This document shows, piece by piece, positions 1 to 6,630 of a stretch of 6,637 nt of DNA (positions are counted from its first letter, which is position 1; the number at the start of each line of letters is the position of its first letter). Origin of the DNA: UBA7396 sp047637875 (GTDB lineage: Bacteria > Patescibacteriota > Gracilibacteria > BD1-5 > UBA6164); the NCBI GenBank assembly GCA_047637875.1, contig JBLJBH010000007.1, forward strand, positions 1 through 6,637. Direction: 5' to 3'. The notes under the pieces were generated by a model. That model was not told where the DNA came from. It saw only the letters and a list, made by a program, of their open reading frames with translations, and made no database searches. The position numbers were made by a program, and so were the translations under genes.

Positions 1-21
1 AAGTAGATTATCTACTTTTTT
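1..21 (+). terminator. Rho-independent terminator of an upstream gene
   Basis: An inverted repeat (AAGTAGA at 1-7 and TCTACTT at 11-17) with a tiny loop is followed by a T-run at 16-21. It matches the style of the two other terminators here, in which A-rich and T-rich tracts flank a short core. The left arm may extend beyond the window edge, and the gene it would end is not visible. Confidence 0.55.
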
Positions 22-85
22 ATTTCGACTCTACTTTTCAGGGGGCAGTTCAAATGTGAATACTTTATTTATTATCATAATAATT

Positions 86-1159
86 ATGAAAAAAGAAAAA
101 ATAAAACAAAAAAAAGCTTTTACTTTAGTTGAACTTATTATTGTAATAACAATACTAGCTGTTTTAGCTACTATAGCTTTTATGTCATTTAAGTGATATT
201 CAAAAAATGCCAGAGATGGTAATAGAACAACAACAATTAAACAAATATCTAACTGATTAAATTTATTTCAAGTAAGAAATAGTAATTTTCCTCAACCAGA
301 ATGAACTATAAGTACTTGAACTTTACTTTGACAACAAGTTTTAACAAAATGAAGTGTTTGAGAATGAATTAGTAAAATGATTAATATGAATAAAATCCCA
401 AAAGATCCACTTTTGTGAGAACTTTATGTATATTGAGTATCATATGATAAAAAACAATTTCAAATTTGATGAATAAATGAATGACAAATCTCATATAATA
501 ATTTAATTCCAACTACTTTTGCAAATAGTTATTTTGCATATATCCAATGAAATTATGCTTGATTTATAAAATTCAGTACTTGATGAACAACTTATATAGC
601 AAATATTCCAAGTTTATTATACTGAAATACCTGAAGTATAATTGCTTTAGAATCAGATATAGTTGAATTTATTGTTCATAAATGAACAAATGTTCCATAT
701 AGTTTAACTACAGATCCAGTTTCTCCAGTTCAAATAATGAAAACTAAATATTGATCTTGAGCTGATGTAATGGTTGTAAATATATCAAATGTTAATAATG
801 TATCAGATTTAGAAAATGTATTTTCTTGAAATGTATTAAAAAGTTTTGGTTGAGAATTATGACATATTGAAAGAATAGTTTTAGGTTCATCTACTATACC
901 AGTAAGTTATAATAGTTGTACTTATGAATGAGTTAATGTAGCTCATGATGCTAAAAGATTTTTCTATTCATCTGAAAACCCAGAAAGTTGTCAAGATTCT
1001 AAAAAAGAATTTAAATGTGATAACTGAACTTTGAAAGATTTAAGTTGAATAGCAGTTGATGAAACAAATACTTTTAAGTTTTGAAGTTGTACAGATGATA
1101 CTACATGTAGATTTAATTGAAATTTTAAATTTGATTGAAATTGTCATTTCTGAGCATAA
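86..1159 (+). CDS. Type IV pilin-like protein (prepilin N-terminal methylation motif, Cys-rich C-terminus)
   Basis: This 357-residue protein is read with UGA as Gly. Residues 1-11 are a short Lys-rich leader. It is followed by the prepilin motif FTLVE at 12-16, including the conserved Glu at mature position 5, and a hydrophobic helix to about residue 29. A prepilin peptidase would cut between Ala11 and Phe12; Ala replaces the usual Gly at -1. The next stretch (ARDGNR, then a helix ending near NFPQPE) resembles the alpha1-C region of CPR pilins. The rest is unlike anything I recognise. Six cysteines cluster late, at 278, 302, 311, 335, 341 and 353, suggesting three disulfides in an exported domain. 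The ATG at 86 is chosen because it sits just before the leader; there is no Shine-Dalgarno and no convincing promoter in 22-85. At 357 residues it is larger than a typical major pilin, so a minor pilin, adhesin-like pilin or pseudopilin is possible. It is separated from the next operon by a terminator. Confidence 0.85.
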
Positions 1160-1171
1160 TAATTAATTTAA

Positions 1172-1207
1172 ATAAAAAAGTATAAATTTTAATTTATACT
1201 TTTTTAT
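1172..1207 (+). terminator. Rho-independent terminator after the pilin gene
   Basis: A near-perfect hairpin starts 12 bases after the TAA. The arms 1172-1188 and 1191-1207 are fully complementary, with core GTATAAATT/AATTTATAC flanked by A6 and T6. The symmetric A and T tracts mean it could also work in the reverse direction. It separates the pilin gene from the cluster that begins at 1289. Confidence 0.85.
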
Positions 1208-1233
1208 ATTATATATAAAAATCAATTATAAAG

Positions 1234-1261
1234 TTGTAAAAAAATAAAATTTAGTTAGAAT
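1234..1261 (+). promoter_or_regulatory. Putative sigma70-type promoter of the T4SS-pilin operon
   Basis: TTGTAA at 1234-1239 (4 of 6 to TTGACA) and TAGAAT at 1256-1261 (5 of 6 to TATAAT) are separated by 16 bases. They lie between the terminator and the first operon gene. Transcription would start near 1268, giving a leader of about 20 bases. In DNA this AT-rich, chance matches are common, so this is a best guess supported by its position. Confidence 0.4.
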
Positions 1262-1288
1262 TACATAAATATTTTTAACTTTATTTTT

Positions 1289-2080
1289 ATGATAAGAAAA
1301 ATTATTTTAGGATTTGTTGTTTTAAGTTTTTTTATTTGAAATGTTTTTGCTGAAACTATAACTACTGATAAGGGAATAAAAGTTGATTCAGAATTTTATA
1401 ATCCTTCAACAGATTGAAATGTTATACATACAACCACAGAAAATACATATTGAGGAAATACTTCATTATATAATGGAACAGCAAAAACCACTTGAACACA
1501 ATCTAATTGAAACGGGGCAACTTCATCTAATACAACTACAACATCATCAAATATCAGTTCAGCAGATTATAAAAAGTGAATTGATGCTGCTCAGAAAAAT
1601 TTAGATGCTGCAAAAGCTGAATTAAATGCTGGTCCTCCAACTCAAGAAACACTTGATAAGATAGCAAATGCTGAAGCTGCTCTAAAAGCATATCAAGATG
1701 CTTATAATCAAGTATCTGCAAAAGAAGCAGAAGCTGCTCGTGATGCTGCATGTGAATCTTCTTGAGATTGTTTAGATAAACCTAGTTTTGTTATTAATAC
1801 TTGATTATTTTCAACTTCTGGAGAATGACTTAAAACCTGAGAAGCAAAATCAACTATAAATGGTATTTTATGAACATTTATTAAAAAACTTATGATAGCT
1901 CTATGAGTTATATCTCTTTTAATAATGACAATTTGAACTTGATATATTATATTATATCACGGAGAAGATGAATATTTATCTAAATGAAAAAGTATATTTA
2001 CAGCATGAATAATAGCTTTAATAATATCTTTAAGTTCTTATTATATGGTAAATTTAGTAGGTTATATCTTATATAAATAA
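1289..2080 (+). CDS. Large T4SS-pilin-like secreted membrane protein with Ala-rich helical ectodomain (operon gene 1)
   Basis: This is a 263-residue protein read with UGA as Gly. Residues 1-21 form a signal peptide (MIRK, a hydrophobic core, then VFA before Glu22). Residues about 40-90 are a Ser/Thr/Asn/Gly-rich, probably disordered linker. Residues 92-154 are rich in Ala, Lys and Glu and likely form a helix or coiled coil. Cys155 and Cys161 may form a small disulfide loop. The C-terminus has two hydrophobic helices (about 201-222 and 236-260) joined by the short charged loop HGEDEYLSKGKS. This helix, GEDE-type loop, helix hairpin is shared with the next three genes and resembles the CPR T4SS_pilin/TrbC-VirB2 families. 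The assignment rests on that pattern, not on a search. It is the longest of the four and the only one with an extended ectodomain, so it may be a tip or adhesive subunit (inference). The next gene starts 10 bases after its stop. Confidence 0.75.
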
Positions 2081-2090
2081 AAATAATTTT

Positions 2091-2438
2091 ATGAAAAAAC
2101 TTTATAAATTTTTTATAATATATTTAGTATTAATTACAAATATTTATGCTTCTGGTCCTTGAGTAGTTTGTGATTGACTTCCTGGGTGTTCATCTTGAGT
2201 AACTTGAAAATCATTTTTTAGTTTTTTATGAAGTTTAGTTTCAGAATGAATTAAATATGTAGCGGTTATAGCTGTTTTAGCTTTAGTTTATTCAGGAATG
2301 ATGTACTTATTATCTGCTTGAGAAGATGAAAAAGTTAAAAAAGCTAAAAATGCAATAATATGGTCTTTAGTATGAGTTATACTTTCAACAAGTGCTTGGG
2401 CAATTATTAATTTACTAAACCAATTTAGAATTAATTAA
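2091..2438 (+). CDS. T4SS-pilin (TrbC/VirB2-like) small secreted two-helix protein (operon gene 2)
   Basis: This 115-residue protein has a signal peptide at 1-20 (MKKLYK, hydrophobic core, IYA before Ser21). A short segment with Cys27 and Cys33 (CDGLPGC) follows. Two membrane helices lie at about 55-75 and 88-109, joined by the loop SAGEDEKVKKAKN (75-87). This is the clearest match of the four to the CPR type IV secretion pilin pattern, in which a small exported protein carries a G-[ND/E]-E-x-x-KKAK loop between two helices. VirB2-type pilins are subunits of conjugative or secretion pili. No T4SS ATPase (VirB4, VirD4) is in this window, so the machine it belongs to is inferred. Gaps of 10 bases upstream and 6 bases downstream indicate co-transcription. 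Trp91 and Trp103 are encoded by TGG. Confidence 0.82.
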
Positions 2439-2444
2439 AATTTT

Positions 2445-2789
2445 ATGAAAAATTTTTTATTTACATTTATTTGAATTTTACTTTCTTTTCATGCAAATGC
2501 TAGTTTAAAAGATAGTATGTTACCAAATAATAATACTGTTTGAGTTGATGATGATTGAACTTATGCTCTAAATCAAGTTTTTATATATATAAAAAATTTT
2601 TTATTTAGTATATTGTGACTTGTTGCTGTTTGAGTTTTTTTATATTTTTGATTTAAATTAATTACTGCTAAATGAAACGAAGAAGACTTTAAAAAAGCTT
2701 TAATGTGATTTGTTTATGCTATTATTTGACTTGCAATTATACCTTTAGCTTGGTGAGCAGTAAAAATTATAGCATCTTTAAAATTTTAA
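2445..2789 (+). CDS. T4SS-pilin-like small secreted two-helix protein (operon gene 3)
   Basis: This 114-residue protein begins with a signal peptide at 1-19 (MKNF, hydrophobic core, HANA before Ser20). A short polar, Asp/Asn-rich segment follows at 20-42. Helices at about 51-73 and 86-110 flank the loop TAKGNEEDFKKAL (74-86). The GNEE loop matches the form common in CPR T4SS-pilin proteins, while the neighbours use GEDE. Unlike the other three operon pilins it has no cysteine, and its second helix contains Pro100. The start is fixed by the signal peptide and lies only 6 bases after the previous stop, behind AATTTT and without a Shine-Dalgarno. It is likely a separate subunit rather than a redundant copy, because identity to the neighbours outside the loop is low by eye. 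Confidence 0.8.
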
Positions 2790-2798
2790 TAAATTTTT

Positions 2799-3356
2799 AT
2801 GAAAAAAATATTTTTATATATATTGTTATTTTCAAGTTTTTTAATTTCGCTAAATGTTTATGCTAATGAATGTTTTGATTGAGATTGTACAGTAACTCCA
2901 AATAATGATGCTGAATTAAATGAACTAGAGTTTGATGATTATGGTTCTAATAGCCCATCAACAGATGCATCAAATGTTAATGATGAATCAAAAGATGAAG
3001 GTAAGGATACATTAAATTCATGATGTACTTATAAAGAATGAGCATCTTTATCTTCATTTTTAAATTGATGTAAACCAAAAACAGTAGTTTGATGATGAAC
3101 TATGACAATTGAAGGATGATTTAAAGATAAAATTAATGATTGGATACAAAATATAGCATTAGTTTTATGAGTTTGAGCTGTTTGAGCTTTGGTTTATGCT
3201 GCAATTTTATTACAATTATCTGGTTGAGAAGACGAACAAATAAAAAAAGCAAAAAATATTGTAAAGTGGACTTTAATATGATTTTTATTACTTATTTCAG
3301 CTTCTTGAATAATATATGTAGTAATTAATGTTATGTTTGGATTATGATGAAGTTAA
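2799..3356 (+). CDS. T4SS-pilin-like secreted two-helix protein with acidic Cys-containing ectodomain (operon gene 4)
   Basis: This 185-residue protein has a signal peptide at 1-22 (MKKIFLYI through VYA). A mature N-terminal region of about 90 residues follows: Cys25 and Cys30 (CFDGDC), an acidic Asp/Glu/Ser/Asn-rich stretch to about 72, then Cys76 and Cys91. Helices at about 117-139 and 154-179 are joined by SGGEDEQIKKAKN (141-153), which closely resembles the loop of operon gene 2. The tail ends GLGGS. UGA codons supply many of the glycines, including those in the GGG near residue 100 and in both helices. The last 13 bases overlap the start of the metalloprotease gene, so the two are probably translationally coupled. 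It is likely an envelope or pilus subunit with a small disulfide-stabilised external domain (inference). Confidence 0.8.
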
Positions 3357-4315
3357 AAGATATAACAATAATACTTAAAGATAAATTTTTTTTATTATAT
3401 ATATTCATATTTACTATATTTTTTTTCATAATTATTTTTCTGTCTTTTGATAGTTTATCAAAAAATCATATTGATGTTGATTATAATAATTATGTTAATA
3501 TTGAAAATGATTTAAATTCATCTCAAAAAGAGTTCATACAGGAAGAAAAAGAAATAATCAATGTTTATAATGATGTAGATAAATTAGAAGATCAAAAGGA
3601 AAAATATGATAAAATTATACAGGATTTAAAAGATAAAATTAAACAAAAAGATATTGAATTATCAGAAAAACAAATTGATGTAAAGTTTGAATATTCACCA
3701 TATTATTTTGAAAATCATCTGTTAACAAATACTTGATTTATTGCTATAAAAGAAATTATTTTTTGAGATTTGTTAAATAATAAAAATATAAATTTTACTT
3801 TAGAATTAAATCAAGAAAAAACAAATATTAGATGAAAATTTATTTCTAATACTATAAAACTTTTTGGTTTAGAAAAATTATCTGAAACTGAGTTAGTTTC
3901 AGTTTTTATTCATGAACTTTGACATTATTTTGATATAATTTTTCTTGATAAGAAAGTTTTATTTGATTTAAGTGATAAGTTTTATGATATTTCTTGGTCT
4001 TGAGTTAATATATTAAGGGAATGAAGTTTTAAAAATGATTTTGTTTCAGGTTATGCTATGACTAATAAATATGAAGATTTTGCTGAAAGTTTTATTTATT
4101 ATATTTTGTTTAATGATGATTTTAGGCAAAAAGCTTCATTGAATGTAATTTTACAAGAAAAATATGATTTCTTTTGAAAATATATTTTTAGAAATGACGA
4201 GTTTAAAAAAACAAATTTTAGAAATATAGAGTTATTAGATGAATTTCATCGGGATATAACAAAAATAGAATTTTCTTTGCAAAATTTTTTGGAATATTTA
4301 AAAAATTGATTATAA
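3344..4315 (+). CDS. Membrane-anchored coiled-coil zinc metalloprotease (HExxH gluzincin, ATLF-like)
   Basis: This 323-residue protein is complete only with UGA as Gly. A single membrane helix at about 15-33 follows a short basic N-terminus. Residues about 52-112 are rich in Lys, Glu, Asp and Gln and look like a coiled-coil stalk. The catalytic domain follows, with HELGH at 190-194 (two zinc-binding His and the catalytic Glu191). The motif's glycine is itself a UGA codon at 3920-3922. A downstream YEDFAESF segment places Glu248 as the likely third zinc ligand. HExxH plus a later FAE is the arrangement of gluzincins such as the anthrax lethal-factor-like (ATLF/M34) domain; the exact family is uncertain. 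With positive residues before the helix, the catalytic domain should face outside. Translation begins at tandem ATGs (3344, 3347) inside the preceding pilin gene, so it probably acts with those pilins, as a processing or remodelling protease or on an external target (inference). One rare CGG codon occurs at residue 303. Confidence 0.82.
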
Positions 4316-4391
4316 TACCCTTGTAAAAATAATAAATATATCATTTTTCAATTATTTTAAAAAGCTTATAAAGTTATTTAGATAAATTCTA

Positions 4392-4439
4392 AAAACTATA
4401 GTTTTATTGATTTTCAATAATAATAGAGGATTTTCTATT
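4392..4439. repeat. Three adjacent small inverted repeats
   Basis: Three short palindromic units are nearly contiguous. They are AAAACTATAGTTTT (4392-4405, a perfect palindrome), ATTGA-TTT-TCAAT (4406-4418) and AATAGA-GGATTT-TCTATT (4422-4439). The first could be an operator-like site and the others hairpins. The AT content makes chance pairing likely for each alone; it is the back-to-back arrangement that is notable. Confidence 0.4.
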
Positions 4440-4465
4440 GTTTTAAATCATACATATATAACAAT

Positions 4466-4495
4466 AACAAAGATTTATCACTTTTTTTCTTTGTT
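4466..4495 (+). terminator. Possible weak terminator or hairpin
   Basis: The arms AACAAAGA (4466-4473) and TCTTTGTT (4488-4495) enclose a 14-base loop that contains a T-run, and TT follows the second arm. It might end the operon transcript about 150 bases after the metalloprotease stop. The loop is long and the trailing T-run short, so it is weaker than the other terminators in the window. Confidence 0.25.
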
Positions 4496-4511
4496 TTAAT
4501 AATTTGTTATT

Positions 4512-4540
4512 TTGATAATTTTTTAGCCTTTTAAAATAAT
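4512..4540 (+). promoter_or_regulatory. Putative sigma70-type promoter of the RNase J gene
   Basis: TTGATA at 4512-4517 (5 of 6 to TTGACA) and AATAAT at 4535-4540 (5 of 6 to TATAAT) are spaced by exactly 17 bases. The predicted start near 4547 gives a leader of about 38 bases before the ATG at 4585. This is the best promoter match in the window. Confidence 0.5.
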
Positions 4541-4584
4541 TAAAAACTATTTATTATTTTCATTTATTTTTTTAATTTTAATTT

Positions 4585-6564
4585 ATGCAAAAAGATTTTT
4601 TAGAAGAGTTAGATAATGAATTATCTTGAGTTTCTCAAGATGAAATTATTAATACTCAAAATCAAGATATTACTTCAGAGGAATCAGAAGAAATATCAAA
4701 AGAAATATCAAAAGATAAAAAACAAGGTTACATAACTTGAAAAAAATCAAAACAAGAAACTGATTCTCAAAAAGACGAAAAGGATTGAGATGAAACGACA
4801 CAATTTCTTAGTTTAAAACAAACTATGATGAGTAATTTTCCGGAAGTAAAATTTTATCTACCTTCAATTAGACCTGGTTATACTAGATTTATTCCAGTTG
4901 GTTGAAATAATGAAACGTGAGCAAAAAATATGAATATGTTTCAATACTGAGATGATATACTTTTAGTTGATTGTTGAATACAATTTGCTGAACCTGATAT
5001 GCTTGGAGCTAATTGTTCAATTCCTGATATTTCATTTTTATTACCATATAAAAAAAATATTAAAGGGTTAATTATTACTCATGCTCATCTTGATCATATT
5101 TGAGCCTTAAAACATATTCTTCCAGCTTTAGATTTCCCTACTATTTATGGTACAAAATTAACTATTTGAATCGTTAAAAAATGACTTGAAGAAAATAAAA
5201 TTCTTCACCTACAATCATTTGTTGAAGTAAATACTGATAACAATGAAATGGTAAATATTTGAGATAATTTTAAATGTGAATTTTTTAGAGTAAATCACTC
5301 TGTTCCTGATTGTGCTTGAGTTTATATAACAACTCCTGGATGATTTAAAGCAGTTCATACTTGAGATTTTAAAATAGATTTTGCTCCTGAAATAGATAAA
5401 CCTGCTGATTTAGCAAGAATTGGAGAATATGGAAGAAAATGAGTAACATTATTTTTATCAGATTCAACTGGTTCTACAAGAAAATGATTTTCAACTTCAG
5501 AAAAAGAAATTTGATCTACTTTAGAAAAAATTATAGCTCATCATACAAAATGAAGACTTATTATTACAATATTTTCATCTTGGATTTCAAGAGTTCAACA
5601 AATAATTAATGCTTGTGAAGCTTATGATAAATATGTTTTTTTAAGCTGAAGAAGTATGGTTGAAAATGTTGCAATATCTAAAGAACTTTGATATTTAAAA
5701 GCAAAACCAGGAACAATTAAAAAAATGTCTCCAAAAACTACAGAATGAATTCCACTTGAAAAACAAGTAATTATTACAACTTGAAGTCAATGAGAAGAAT
5801 TTTCTGCTCTTTCAAGAATGGCTGAATGAAAACATGCTTCAATTGAAATAATGGCTTGAGATACAATTATTTTTTCATCTTCAGTAGTTCCTGGAAATGA
5901 AAGAAGTGTTGTTTGAGTAATAAACAAATTAATTAGACTTGGTGCTAATGTTGTAACAAAAGATGATAGAGAAGTTCATACTTGAGGACATGCTTTTCAA
6001 GAAGAACAAAAAATTATGTTAAATTTGGTACAACCAAAATATTTTATGCCAATTTATTGAGATTTATATTTCAGAAATGCACATAAAAATACTGCAATGA
6101 GTATGTGAATGAAAGAAGAAGATATTCTACTTTTAGATAACGGGCAAATCGTTGATTTTGGACCAGATGGAAAAGTATTTAAATCAAAAATAAAAGCTCC
6201 AATTCAAGATATAATTATTGATGGACATGGTATTTGAACTTTAACAAGTCATGTTATTCAAGCAAGAGAAAAAATGATGAATGCTTGAGTTTTAGTATTA
6301 TTATTTAAAATTGATAGTAAATCAAAAGCTATTATGTGACCATTAAAAGTAGAATCAAGAGGACTTGTGTATCTAGATGAAGTTCGAATAGTTCATAAAC
6401 TTATTATAAAAAAAGCAAAATCTATTTATGAAAATACTATAAAAGATGTTCCAGAAATAGAAGAAAAAGATTTAGTTAAAATTATTAAAACTGATTTAGA
6501 AGCATTTTTACTTCAAAAAATTGATAGATCTCCTATGGTTGTCCCTATGATATTGGAGGTGTAA
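4585..6564 (+). CDS. Ribonuclease J-family protein (metallo-beta-lactamase/beta-CASP) with altered motif C
   Basis: This 659-residue protein uses about 32 UGA codons as Gly. RNase J is a 5'-3' exo/endoribonuclease in mRNA and rRNA processing. Residues 1-97 are an acidic, Lys/Glu/Ser/Gln-rich, probably disordered extension absent from typical RNase J (about 550 residues). The lactamase core then starts with PVGG (104-107). HAHLDH (166-171), His238 and Asp261 (HTGDFK) are the expected metal ligands. The beta-CASP part has SDST (292-295), GRSM, TGSQGE and the GGH motif with His469. The C-terminal domain ends RSPMVVPMILEV, as in the family. Oddly, the motif C His of the usual PVHGE is Tyr491 (PIYGD), 22 residues after His469, the same spacing as His368-His390 in Bacillus subtilis RNase J1 (numbers from memory). 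Ser335 replaces the His of the usual SN-I/V-HR motif. Activity may therefore be reduced or altered. Residue 601 is a rare CGA codon. The gene is monocistronic, between its own promoter and terminator. Confidence 0.93.
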
Positions 6565-6596
6565 TTAAAAAACTTGCAAATTCCCTAACATATACT

Positions 6597-6630
6597 AAAA
6601 TAAAGTTGTTAAAAACAACTTTATTTTTTT
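6597..6630 (+). terminator. Rho-independent terminator of the RNase J gene
   Basis: A perfect 14-bp stem (6597-6610 with 6614-6627; core AAAGTTGTT/AACAACTTT) has an AAA loop. It starts 33 bases after the TAA and runs into a T-tract ending at 6630. Confidence 0.88.

Larger units (their letters stand above)
4316..4584 (+). other. AT-rich intergenic region with inverted repeats and a promoter
   Basis: This 269-base gap lies between the metalloprotease stop and the RNase J start, and I see no gene in it. It has no strong terminator directly after the metalloprotease gene. The nearest is an all-AT inverted repeat (4326-4333 with 4351-4358). A cluster of three small hairpins follows at 4392-4439, then a larger-looped repeat at 4466-4495, then a promoter at 4512-4540. 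It could hold a small RNA or a structured leader, but nothing matches a known RNA family by eye. Confidence 0.6.

Noticed and set aside
41..60. G-run and TTCA-AATG-TGAA half-palindrome upstream of the pilin gene
   Set aside because: The G5 run is striking in AT-rich DNA, but the arms are only four bases and no well-spaced promoter pair surrounds them, so I cannot support an operator or promoter.
1383..1604. A 73-codon plus-strand open frame rich in Gln, His and Ile
   Set aside because: It is an alternative frame of operon gene 1, open only because the real frame is full of TGA and ACA/TCA codons; it lacks any recognisable motif.
1554..1751. A 65-codon minus-strand open frame rich in Gln and Leu
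   Set aside because: It is antisense to the Ala/Lys/Glu helical region of operon gene 1. Its Gln/Leu-rich composition is what GCT, GCA and AGA codons give on the opposite strand, and it has no family features.
3140..3328. A 62-codon plus-strand frame with hydrophobic residues
   Set aside because: It is a shifted frame across the membrane helices of operon gene 4; the real frame has the signal peptide and the conserved GEDE loop.
6554..6560. GGAGGTG resembling a Shine-Dalgarno
   Set aside because: It encodes the final Glu-Val of RNase J and is followed by no usable start codon or open frame before the terminator.
6367..6564. A separate 65-residue protein at the end of the window
   Set aside because: This is just the C-terminus of RNase J after its last in-frame UGA; its sequence matches the RNase J C-terminal domain.
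86..6564. Mass pseudogenisation or sequencing errors as the cause of the in-frame TGA codons
   Set aside because: Only TGA interrupts the frames, never TAA or TAG, and TGA sits at conserved glycines; decay would give mixed stops and frameshifts.
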